Shown one piece after another: positions 46,332 through 53,756 of a stretch of 64,000 nucleotides of DNA (its first letter is position 1; each line of letters opens with the position of its first letter). The notes beneath the pieces are model-generated. The model did no database searches and had not been told where the DNA came from. It worked only from the letters and a program-made list of their open reading frames with translations. The stretch is from Thermoflexus sp042408815 (GTDB lineage Bacteria > Chloroflexota > Anaerolineae > Thermoflexales > Thermoflexaceae): the NCBI RefSeq assembly GCF_042408815.1, contig NZ_JBHOQR010000023.1:62001-126000 (forward strand), written 5' to 3'. Position numbers and translations under genes: made by a program.

Positions 46332-47035
46332 AGATGCCGATCCAGGCTCGCCATCGCCATCCCTGGGATGTCTCGCCGGAAGAGGCGATCGCGATCCAGC
46401 AACAGCTTCGCGCTCTGGTGATCCGGGATGGCTCCATGCCGGAACCCGGCGCCATTATTGTTGGAGTGGATGTCGGCTTTCGAGGGGATCTCGCCCGTGC
46501 TGCCGCCGTGGCCATGCGGTTCCCGGAGCTCACGCCCCTCGCTCAGGCGGTCGCGGAGGTCCCGGTGACGTTCCCCTACATCCCGGGCCTGCTGGCTTTC
46601 CGGGAGGCCCCTGCGATCCTCGCGGCTCTGGACCGTCTGACGCTCGAACCTCAGCTGCTGATGGTCGATGGCCATGGGATCTCCCATCCCCGCCGGCTGG
46701 GGATCGCCACCCATCTCGGGGTTTATTTGGATCTTCCGTCCATTGGATGTGCGAAGTCAAAGCTGTGGGGGCGCTGCGAGATGCCGCCGGATGAGCCAGG
46801 GGCCTGGACGCCGCTCTGGGATGGGGAGGAGATCATCGGGGCCGTCCTGCGCACTCAGGTGGGGACCAGTCCGCTTTTTGTCTCCATTGGCCATCGCATC
46901 TCCCTAGAGAACGCGATCGCTACGGTGATGGCCTGCGTTCGGGGTCACCGGCTTCCAGAGCCCACCCGCTTGGCCCACCTGGCGGCGGGAGGAGCCGATG
47001 TGATTTCCTCCGCCCGGCAGCCCCGTTTGCTGTAG
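46328..47035 (+). CDS. nfi: Endonuclease V
   Basis: A 235-residue repair nuclease that nicks DNA one base 3' of hypoxanthine and other deaminated bases. Catalytic elements are visible: the first Asp in IIVGVDVGF, the YIPGLLAFRE segment (Tyr wedge and catalytic Glu), Asp in VDGHGISHPRRLG, and Lys in GCAKSKLWG. GTG at 46328 overlaps the previous stop; ATG at 46334 is an alternative. Its place between two CpaE-like genes is unusual, since nothing in its function links it to pili. Confidence 0.94.
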   Translation: MKMPIQARHRHPWDVSPEEAIAIQQQLRALVIRDGSMPEPGAIIVGVDVGFRGDLARAAAVAMRFPELTPLAQAVAEVPVTFPYIPGLLAFREAPAILAALDRLTLEPQLLMVDGHGISHPRRLGIATHLGVYLDLPSIGCAKSKLWGRCEMPPDEPGAWTPLWDGEEIIGAVLRTQVGTSPLFVSIGHRISLENAIATVMACVRGHRLPEPTRLAHLAAGGADVISSARQPRLL

Positions 47036-47076
47036 AAAGGGCCAGGGATAGGCCACACCGCGGAGGAGGCACTCCC

Positions 47077-48012
47077 ATGGCGAGGCTGCTGGTGGTGGAC
47101 GATGATCCCGACGCGCGCCGGCGGATGGATCTGCGAGGCCTACCGGTGATTGGATTGACCGCGAAAGCTCAGATGGCCCCCGCAGCGGAGCAGAAGCTCC
47201 TGGGCGTGCAGGCCTACCTGACTAAGCCGGTCTCCGCCGAAACCCTGCTGCAAACGGTCCAGGAAACGCTGCAAGCCGCCCGCCCCCTCCTTCCTTCGGG
47301 GAATCAGGCGCTGGAGATCGCCTGTGGGGAGAGCTGGCCGGGCAGCGCTGGGGAGTTCCTGGCTTCGGCCCTGGCAGCCGCTCTGGCCGCCCATGCCCCG
47401 ACGTTCCTGATCGATGTCGAAGGACTAGGGCGAGGAGCCCTGATCTTCGATCTGGAGCCTCATCTCACAGTGGAGGACCTGGAGGTGGGCCGGGATCCGG
47501 CCCAAGGTCTGATCCCGGTTCGGGAGCAGCTCCATGTCTGGTCCGTCTATGGACGACCCAGCCCGGTCGCTGTCCAGCAGGTGGCGGAGCGGCTGGCCTC
47601 CCAAGCCGGATTTATGGTCTGGATGGTGGGAGATCCGATCGGATCGGTGGCGGCCTCTATCTTCCCTCGGTGTCTGCGGATCTTCTTCGCCTTTGAGAGC
47701 CATGGACCCGGGATGCGGCGGGCGCGGCTCGTGCTCCGTCAACTGGAAGGCTTGGACCTTCGATCGCCACGAGTCTGGCCCATCTGGGTGCGGCGCTGGG
47801 CGGTTCCTGAGCCATGGACGGAGACAGAGATCCAGAACCGCCTGGGTGGGGTTCCCATTCGGGTCTGGCCGGTGGATCCGGTAACGGCCCATCGGGCGCT
47901 GCAGGATGGTCAGCCTATCCAGGAGGTCGAGCCGGAAAGTCCCACTGCGCATCGCATCCGGGAATGGGCGGAGGAGATCTTGGAGCTTGCGAGGGGAAGG
48001 AGGGCGCCTTGA
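47077..48012 (+). CDS. Degenerate receiver-CpaE-like protein
   Basis: A 311-residue paralogue of the protein at 45150. The receiver starts normally with ARLLVVDDDPDARRRM, then jumps at once to DLRGLPVIGLTAKA, followed by YLTKPVS. The middle 50-60 residues, including the phosphoacceptor Asp, are missing in frame. The following ATPase-like region (LEIACGESWPGS) lacks any Walker A. Phosphorylation and ATP binding are therefore both unlikely. The reading frame is intact, so it may be an expressed scaffold or a gene in early decay. It is followed directly by the cpaF remnant. Confidence 0.75.
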   Translation: MARLLVVDDDPDARRRMDLRGLPVIGLTAKAQMAPAAEQKLLGVQAYLTKPVSAETLLQTVQETLQAARPLLPSGNQALEIACGESWPGSAGEFLASALAAALAAHAPTFLIDVEGLGRGALIFDLEPHLTVEDLEVGRDPAQGLIPVREQLHVWSVYGRPSPVAVQQVAERLASQAGFMVWMVGDPIGSVAASIFPRCLRIFFAFESHGPGMRRARLVLRQLEGLDLRSPRVWPIWVRRWAVPEPWTETEIQNRLGGVPIRVWPVDPVTAHRALQDGQPIQEVEPESPTAHRIREWAEEILELARGRRAP

Positions 48013-48660
48013 ACCCGCAGGAGCTGCCGATCCCCCCGAGCATTATGCTCGGCTTCGGACCTGGCTGATCCAGCCGCTGCGGAAGGGGTTCGAAGCCGCC
48101 GCCGATGGGAATGACCCCGGAGAGCTGGCGCTGGGTCCGGGATCGGGTCAGCCAGTTGCTGGCCTCCGCGCGGATCTCCCTGCCCCCCGAGGCGCTGGAG
48201 CGGCTGGTGGATGAGGTCGGAGACGAGGTCGTGGGCTACGGCCCCATTGGGCTGCTGGTGCGTGATCCCTCCATCACCGAGATCATGGTCAATGGTCCTC
48301 ATCAGGTCTATGTGGAGCGGGCGGGTAAGATCGTCGAGGTCGATGTGCGATTCCGGGACGAGTCGCATGGGATGGAGGTCATTGAGCGCATCCTTCGACC
48401 CGTGGGGCGCAAGGTGGATCGGGCGTGGCCCATGGCCGACGCCCGTCTCCCTGATGGCTCGCGACGGAAGATCACCCGGGTCACAGAGATCCAGGGGATG
48501 GAAGGGGATACGGTGGTGCTGCAGGATCCCTTCGTCTTCCAGGCGAAAGCGATCGGGGAGGCATATGGGTAAGGTGGAAGGGGTTCATCGGCCGACCGGG
48601 ATCCGCCTATCCCCCCAGATTTTCGGGGTGGGAACGATCACCGCCAGCCGGGGGCGATGA
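48013..48660 (+). pseudogene. Remnant of Tad pilus ATPase CpaF/TadA
   Basis: Three frames are needed. An N-terminal part reads PPEHYARLRTWLIQ in one frame. From about 48105 another reads VGYGPIGLLVRDPSITEIM, NGPHQVYVERAGKI and MADARLPDGSR, the CpaF N-domain. It then passes directly to RKITRVTEIQGMEGDTVVLQ, which is the CpaF C-terminus. The last part, EGVHRPTGIR, lies in a third frame and ends at 48660. The ATPase core with Walker A and B (roughly 250 residues) is gone. DGSR occurs twice in intact CpaF (LPDGSR and DGSRKI), so deletion between these repeats is the likely origin; inference from family knowledge. Confidence 0.82.
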
Positions 48661-48664
48661 AGGA

Positions 48665-48689
48665 AGGGGCGGGTGGGACGCCCGCCCCT
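48665..48689. terminator. GC-rich hairpin, possible bidirectional terminator
   Basis: AGGGGCGGG (48665-48673) and CCCGCCCCT (48681-48689) form a nine-pair stem with a seven-base loop between the convergent cpaF remnant and selenoprotein gene. No T-run follows on either strand, so termination is uncertain. Confidence 0.4.
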
Positions 48690-48696
48690 CCTGGCG

Positions 48697-48939
48697 TTAT
48701 GAGGGCAGCCGGGCCGCCAGTGCCTGGCGGATCTCCTCCACCTCTGCGTGTCGCCCCAGCTGTTTCTTTGAAAACACCAGCTCTCCGTTCACCCGGACCT
48801 CGAAGACGCCCCCGCTGGAGGGGATGAGCGTCCACGAGGTCACCTGGCCTTCGAATTCCTTGAGCAGCTCCTCGGTCAACCTGACCGCTCGAGGGAGATA
48901 CCCTCAGACCGCGCAGTATTCGATTTCAACCCGCAGCAT
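48697..48939 (-). CDS. SelW-like (Rdx family) selenoprotein, in-frame TGA read as selenocysteine
   Basis: ATG at 48939 follows AGGAGGAGG by five bases and reads MLRVEIEYCAV, then TGA (48906-48904), then GYLPRAVRLTEELLKEF and on to a stop at 48697: 80 residues with selenocysteine at 12. The C-x-x-U-G-Y-x-P/S-x pattern equals the redox motif of SelW (CGAUGYKSK in mammals). The downstream part has the Rdx features SSGGVFEVRVNGELVFSKK. Taking TGA as a stop would leave an 11-residue peptide and a headless 60-residue ORF. Members are small thioredoxin-fold redox proteins of unknown partner. selA, selB and tRNA-Sec are not in the window. Confidence 0.88.
48873..48906 (-). promoter_or_regulatory. Predicted bacterial SECIS element
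   Basis: Starting at the recoded TGA (48906-48904), 16 bases are followed by stem CGGTC, loop AGGTT and stem GACCG. The loop begins about 22 bases after TGA and contains GGU, like the AGGUCU loop of the E. coli fdhF element. Published bacterial SECIS rules (G in the first two loop bases, loop 16-37 bases from UGA) are met. Inside the coding region, as expected in bacteria. Confidence 0.7.
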
Positions 48940-49056
48940 TTGAACCTCCTCCTGAATCAGGATTCTGTCCGCGCGCACCGGGTTCGTGGTGAAAGGGTCT
49001 TGCGTATGGCCTTTGGGGGGTGAGGGCTGCTGAAGTCCCGGCCTGGATTTCCTGCC

Positions 49057-49518
49057 TTACGGCACATCGTTATACGTCCAGAGACGGTTTGCCAGGAAAT
49101 TCCAGAACAGGGCGATCCCTACAGCGATCACCTGGGAGATGTTCACGCCCCACCCCTGCCCCAGGCGGGGAATGAGGAACCCCGAGACGGTCCCGAACAC
49201 CGCGAGGTTGATCCCCAAGCCAGCGGTGTTCACCATGAAAAACTGGGAGATCTGCTGCCCGATCGGCTTCGATCGGGATTCCGGATAGGTCCAGTAGCGG
49301 TTCCACAGGAAATTGTTGATCACGGCGGCGGTGAACGAAACGGCCTTGGCCATAACCGGGATCCATCCGCCCAGGAAGATCAGGCTGTTCAGAATCCCGG
49401 TATCCACCACAAAGCCCACCGTTCCGACCACACAGAACTTTAGAAAGCGCACGATCTCCTTGCGATACGTTCGGTAAAGATCTCCCCGAGCGAGCCGAAG
49501 GGAAAGCCGTCTCTCCAC
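49057..49518 (-). CDS. GtrA-family membrane protein
   Basis: A 153-residue protein with four hydrophobic segments. The family pattern begins IVRFLKFCVVGTVGFVVDTG, with INNFLWNRYWTYPE after helix two and FWNFLANRLWTYND at the end. GtrA-like proteins are thought to flip polyprenyl-phosphate sugars or act with GT2 synthases in O-antigen or arabinogalactan modification. GTG at 49518 is the start, with GGAGGA seven bases upstream. It is the last gene of a surface-polysaccharide run and could serve the DPM1-like enzyme at 39992. Confidence 0.9.
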   Translation of the reverse strand: MERRLSLRLARGDLYRTYRKEIVRFLKFCVVGTVGFVVDTGILNSLIFLGGWIPVMAKAVSFTAAVINNFLWNRYWTYPESRSKPIGQQISQFFMVNTAGLGINLAVFGTVSGFLIPRLGQGWGVNISQVIAVGIALFWNFLANRLWTYNDVP

Positions 49519-49555
49519 GGGATGTCCTCCATCTCGGGCTCTGGGCCGAAGGTCG

Positions 49556-50986
49556 TCAGTCCGCGTTCAGAAGCTCCACCCACGCTCCATAGAGGGCAAT
49601 GAGCAGAGGCAGGTTGGCCACGTAAAGATTATCGAAGAGCTGATGAATGTGCAAATGCATCCACGCGGCCATGATCCCCGCCGCCAGCCCCCTTCGCCAT
49701 CCGGTGTTTCGCCGCCAGGCCCGCCCGGTCTGAAATCCGATCACCATCCAGAGCCATAGGTAAAGCAGCAAGCCGATCAGGCCAGTTTCCGCGGCCATGT
49801 TCAGGTAGATGTTATGGGCGTGGCCCAGCGGATTCGGCCAGCGGATCAGGGCGAAGGCAGGATAAGCGGCGGCGTAGTTCCCAAACCCAACCCCAAGCCA
49901 CGGATGAGTCCGAATCATCTCCACGGCGGCCTGCCAGTGGGCCAGTCGCTCGATGATGGCGAAGTTCGAATCATTCACCCCCACCCCGCGCACATCGATG
50001 ACCTGGATCTCCTCCATCGCCCCCATCAGGCGATCTCGAATGGGCGCTGGGATCCACCCGGCCGTCCACAGAAAGATCCCGGTTAGGATCAGGGCCGTCA
50101 GAGTGGCCAGACCCCATCGGCCTCGAGCGGGTAACATCCCGATGAGTGTTCCCATTGCCACGGCCGCTCCCAGCCATGCGCCCCGGGACCAGGAAAGGAC
50201 GAGTGCCAGGAGCGCCATGCCTCCGATGCCCAGTGCTCCCAGCCCCAGTGCCCTCTCCTGAAGGGATCGTTGAGGATGGAAGAGCAGCCCGAAGGCGAGG
50301 CCCAGCGCGACCGGCGCGATCAGCCCCATCATTCCGGCGAAGGGATTGGGTTGCTGGAACGTTCCATAGGCCCGATAGAAGGGAAGGCCGGGAAGCTGAA
50401 AATGCCCCGGCCCGGTTCCCCCCAGGAGGGCTTGCCAGATCCCAATGCCTGCCTGGAAAGCACCGGAAACCAGCGCGATCCCCAGAAGGATGCGTTGCAT
50501 GCGCGGCGAGGCGGTCAGGGTGATGATCACCACCACCCCGATTTGCGCCCATTTGATCCATTCCGGGAGCCCCTCCTCCCACGATGGAGCCCAGGAAAGG
50601 GAGAGGAGCGTGTAACCCAGGAACAGCCCGTAGGCCCCACTCCAGCTCCATCGCGGCAGAGAGAACGTGCGGTGGGCCAGCCCTCGCCAGATCCAGCCCA
50701 GGAGCGCCAGACCCAGGAAGATCTGGGCGCTGGGGAGGGGGGGATGCCAGCGTTCGCCCTCCAGCGGCGCCAGGGGCCCGGTCAGCAACGCCGCCCCCAG
50801 GCCAGCTTCGGGGACCCGCAGGAGGGCGAGCAGACCCGCGAAGGCCATACTGATCCCCATCAAGCGCTCCGGCCTCCATGCCAGTAGCAAACCCAGAACG
50901 AGGGCCAGAATCCCCCACCCGCGCTTCTGGGCAAACAAGCGTAGCCTCAGCTGGAGTCCATGAGGGGATCGATCCATGCCGGCCAT
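49556..50986 (-). CDS. O-antigen ligase / Wzy-type polytopic membrane protein
   Basis: A 476-residue protein with about ten to twelve hydrophobic segments. Between two of them lies a large periplasmic loop that contains MIRTHPWLGVGFGNYAAAYPAF and LGHAHNIYLNMAAETGLIG, the hallmark of the O-antigen ligase (Wzy_C/WaaL) family with its conserved Arg/His. The LVLSWSRGAWLG segment is also typical. Members join or polymerise lipid-linked glycans on the outer face. Neighbours are UXS and gtrA, which fits surface polymer synthesis. The start may be 50986 or ATG at 50977; neither has a clear SD. Confidence 0.88.
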   Translation of the reverse strand: MAGMDRSPHGLQLRLRLFAQKRGWGILALVLGLLLAWRPERLMGISMAFAGLLALLRVPEAGLGAALLTGPLAPLEGERWHPPLPSAQIFLGLALLGWIWRGLAHRTFSLPRWSWSGAYGLFLGYTLLSLSWAPSWEEGLPEWIKWAQIGVVVIITLTASPRMQRILLGIALVSGAFQAGIGIWQALLGGTGPGHFQLPGLPFYRAYGTFQQPNPFAGMMGLIAPVALGLAFGLLFHPQRSLQERALGLGALGIGGMALLALVLSWSRGAWLGAAVAMGTLIGMLPARGRWGLATLTALILTGIFLWTAGWIPAPIRDRLMGAMEEIQVIDVRGVGVNDSNFAIIERLAHWQAAVEMIRTHPWLGVGFGNYAAAYPAFALIRWPNPLGHAHNIYLNMAAETGLIGLLLYLWLWMVIGFQTGRAWRRNTGWRRGLAAGIMAAWMHLHIHQLFDNLYVANLPLLIALYGAWVELLNAD

Positions 50987-51073
50987 GTCGCGAACCCGGA
51001 TCCGGGGTGATGGATAAGCCGCCTCGCTCCTCCTCGCTACCTGGCCGAATCTCGGGGAGAGGAATAGAGAGGC

Positions 51074-52018
51074 TTATCGCCTCTTCAGCCGTTCCTCAAA
51101 CCACTGAATCGTCCGTCGCAGCCCTTCCTCCAGGGGAATCCGCGGGCTCCATCCGAGGCGCTGGCGGGCTTTCGTGATGTCTGGGCAGCGGCGCTGGGGA
51201 TCCCCTGGGATCCGTCGATCCGGCAGGATACGGATTCCGGCGGGGTTCCCGGTCAGACGGTTGATGAGCTCCGCAACGATGAGGATGCTGACCTCCTCCG
51301 GGTTCCCCAGGTTCACCGGCTCGTGCTCTTCCATCTCGAGAAGCCGCACAATCCCCTCCACCAGGTCATCGATATAACAGAAGCTGCGCGTTTGCGAGCC
51401 GTCCCCGTAGACCGTCAGCGGCTCCCTTCGCAAGGCCTGGCCGATGAAATTCGGCACCACCCGTCCATCGTCCAGCCGCATGCGGGGACCGTAGGTATTG
51501 AAAATGCGAACGATGCGGGTATCCACGCCGTGAACCCGATGATAAGCCATCACCATGGCCTCGGCGAACCGTTTGGCCTCATCATAGGCTCCTCGCGGCC
51601 CGATAGGGTTCACATAGCCCCAGTAGGTTTCCGGCTGCGGATGAACCTGGGGATCCCCATAGACCTCACTGGTGGAAGCCAGCATATAGCGGGCCCCCTT
51701 GACCCGCGCAAGGCCCAGGGTGTTATAAGTCCCCAGCGCGCCGACTTTCAGGGTCTGGATGGGGTATTTCAGATAGTCCACCGGGCTGGCCGGCGATGCA
51801 AAGTGCAGCACCGCATCCAGCGGTCCCTCGACATAAAGGAAGTGGGTCACGTCATGGCGGATGAAGCGAAAGCGTGGGTGCCCGATCAGATGGGCGATGT
51901 TATCGGCCGTTCCGGTCAGGAAATTATCCACGCCGATCACTTCATGGCCATCCGCGAGGAAGCGATCGCAGAGATGGGAACCAATAAAGCCGGCGGCGCC
52001 GGTGATCAGGATGCGCAT
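51074..52018 (-). CDS. UDP-glucuronate decarboxylase-like NAD-dependent epimerase
   Basis: A 314-residue short-chain extended dehydrogenase. It has the Rossmann motif ILITGAAGFIGSHLCDRFL, HFASPASPVDYLKYPI, LASTSEVYGDP, the catalytic GAYDEAKRFAEA (Tyr-x3-Lys), RIFNTYGPRM, and the Arg-rich DGSQTRSFCYIDDLVEG. HFASPASP followed by YGDP is typical of UDP-xylose synthase (UXS), which makes UDP-xylose from UDP-glucuronate. ATG at 52018 follows AGGTGA; GTG at 52030 is an alternative. It supplies sugar for the neighbouring ligase and glycosyltransferases. Confidence 0.9.
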   Translation of the reverse strand: MRILITGAAGFIGSHLCDRFLADGHEVIGVDNFLTGTADNIAHLIGHPRFRFIRHDVTHFLYVEGPLDAVLHFASPASPVDYLKYPIQTLKVGALGTYNTLGLARVKGARYMLASTSEVYGDPQVHPQPETYWGYVNPIGPRGAYDEAKRFAEAMVMAYHRVHGVDTRIVRIFNTYGPRMRLDDGRVVPNFIGQALRREPLTVYGDGSQTRSFCYIDDLVEGIVRLLEMEEHEPVNLGNPEEVSILIVAELINRLTGNPAGIRILPDRRIPGDPQRRCPDITKARQRLGWSPRIPLEEGLRRTIQWFEERLKRR

Positions 52019-52087
52019 GGAGCGGTTCACCTAAAGCTCGGGATTTGAGAACCTGCGGCCTGGGCTCAACGGCATAAATCCTGCTGA

Positions 52088-52786
52088 TTAACGGAGGGAA
52101 AGCCTCCAGTGCGTGAGGAGGATCAGCGCGATGGCTTCCAGCAAGGTGAGCCCGCCGATCCCCACGGCGGCGTCAAACCAGAATTTCTCCGGATACAGGC
52201 GGATCAGCGTATCCGTGGGCAGGAAAAGCCATGTGTCTCCTTCGAAGAACACCCGGTGGAACAGGGTGAAGGCGGCATCGAAGCTCAGCAGAAAGCCCAA
52301 CAGGATGCCCAGGACCAGCCCCAGGGTGAGGAGTCCTCCCCAGCCCAGGCTCTGCCAGGCCAGCGGGCGGGTGGCGGGGGAGAACCAGAGACACGCCCAA
52401 GCCCCGATGAGCGCCAGGGCCAGGATCAGGCCTACCCGGAAGGCGGACCTCTGGAGAACATACACATCCTGCATGTGCCGGATCTCCCGCTCGTTGAAGG
52501 CTGGCCGCCCATCGGCGAATCGGATCTCCCGCAGGATGCTGGCCCCAGGCGGCTGGGTCACTGAGCGAAGCCCGGTCAGGGCGAGTTCCAGCCGCTCCTC
52601 CGGGCTCATCCCGTAGAAATCCGGCGGGAAATCCGGCCGCCCATATTCCAGGCGAATGAACCAGTCGCTCATCAACAGCCGGACGTTCAGCAGGAGCAAC
52701 ACAGCCGGTAGCGAGAGGACGATCAGAGCGGAGAGCACGCGAGATAGCATCCATGCGCTCCTTATCGGAATGGGTTTACACTTCAT
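52088..52786 (-). CDS. DUF1461/TIGR01906-type integral membrane protein
   Basis: A 232-residue protein with an N-terminal helix and at least three more hydrophobic segments. An extracytoplasmic stretch between helix one and two (DFPPDFYGMSPEERLELA, then FNEREIRHMQDVYVLQ) and the later FFEGDTWLFLPTDTLIRLYP and FWFDAA are diagnostic of this family of unknown function. ATG at 52786 overlaps the degV stop (ATGA), which suggests coupling. ATG at 52750 has a better SD (GGAG) and would give 220 residues. The role is unknown; I infer a link to DegV from the coupling. Confidence 0.85.
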   Translation of the reverse strand: MKCKPIPIRSAWMLSRVLSALIVLSLPAVLLLLNVRLLMSDWFIRLEYGRPDFPPDFYGMSPEERLELALTGLRSVTQPPGASILREIRFADGRPAFNEREIRHMQDVYVLQRSAFRVGLILALALIGAWACLWFSPATRPLAWQSLGWGGLLTLGLVLGILLGFLLSFDAAFTLFHRVFFEGDTWLFLPTDTLIRLYPEKFWFDAAVGIGGLTLLEAIALILLTHWRLSLR

Positions 52787-53619
52787 TCTTTAATCATAAC
52801 TCCCAGCCCATCAAAGCCGACCCATGCCGCCAGGGAAGGGCCGTAAGGGCGGACGACGAGCTCGCGAGCCTGCATCGCTTCCTGCAAGCGCTGAGCGAAG
52901 GCATGGGCCTCCTGGGGGGACCGAGCCGGCCCGTACAGGACTCCCACCCGTTCCGCCTGGGAGAACTCGGCTGCGAATTCGATCAGCTTTTCCAGCGCCT
53001 TCTCGGTGGAGCGGGCTTTCTCCAGTGGGAGCAGGGCGCCATCCTCCATCATCAGGAACGGTCGGATCCCCAACATCGTTCCTAGGATGCGCTGGGTTTT
53101 GCTTAACAAACGATTGCGCTCCAGGGCTTCCAGGCTCTCCGTCACAAAAACAGCGTAGAGGCGTGAGAGCATCCCTCGTAGCTGTCGAACGATCTCGTGA
53201 ACCGGCTGGCCCTGAGCGAGCAGGCGAAGGGCCGTTTCCGCGATCCAGCCCTGGGCGATCCCCATCGTTTGGGTATCAATGACGTGAACTGGGCACCGCC
53301 CCAGCACGACGGAAGCCGCAGCCCGTGCCCGGGCGACCAGCGGAGAGAGCCGGCCGGAATGCAGAACAGCCACGATGGCCGAGGTGCTGGGGGCCAGCCG
53401 GGTGTAAAGCGCCCGGAGCTCCTCTTCCGTCGGCGGCTCGATGGTGAACGCCTTCGTTCGATCCGCAGGCGGCCAGAGCTCGGGAGGGATCTCATCGATC
53501 CCCTCCCGGAAGGTTTGATGATCCACCCGAATGGTCAGCGGGATCCAGACCAGTATGTCATTTGGCAGGTCCGTTGCGCTCAGCATGGCCGCGCTATCCA
53601 CAAGCACCCGGATGGGCAT
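52783..53619 (-). CDS. DegV family fatty-acid-binding protein (FakB-like)
   Basis: A 278-residue protein that binds a fatty acid and presents it to the kinase FakA. It starts MPIRVLVDSAAMLS, with PLTIRVDHQTFREGID, TIEPPTEEELRALY, AIVAVLHSGRLSP, VIDTQTMGIAQGW, the RLYAVFVTESLEALERNRL segment, and IRPFLMMEDGALLPLEKAR, all positions of DegV proteins. ATG at 53619 is preferred over the TTG eight codons upstream. It follows fakA on the same strand, so kinase and carrier are encoded together. Confidence 0.9.
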   Translation of the reverse strand: MPIRVLVDSAAMLSATDLPNDILVWIPLTIRVDHQTFREGIDEIPPELWPPADRTKAFTIEPPTEEELRALYTRLAPSTSAIVAVLHSGRLSPLVARARAAASVVLGRCPVHVIDTQTMGIAQGWIAETALRLLAQGQPVHEIVRQLRGMLSRLYAVFVTESLEALERNRLLSKTQRILGTMLGIRPFLMMEDGALLPLEKARSTEKALEKLIEFAAEFSQAERVGVLYGPARSPQEAHAFAQRLQEAMQARELVVRPYGPSLAAWVGFDGLGVMIKE

Positions 53620-53756
53620 GGATGAAGTTCCCTCCGCTGGCAATGATGAGCACGGAAAACGCCTCGCTCCACCTTCAGAGCCTCCCCTAGCCTGGGGCAG
53701 GCCAATGCTCCGCCCATCCCTCTCCCCCCAACACCGTCCGTGAGCCCGGCGGGCTC

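Noticed and set aside
53742..53756. Hairpin GAGCCC/GGGCTC between fakA and degV
   Set aside because: Short stem and no T-run; likely not a terminator because degV appears to be in the same operon.
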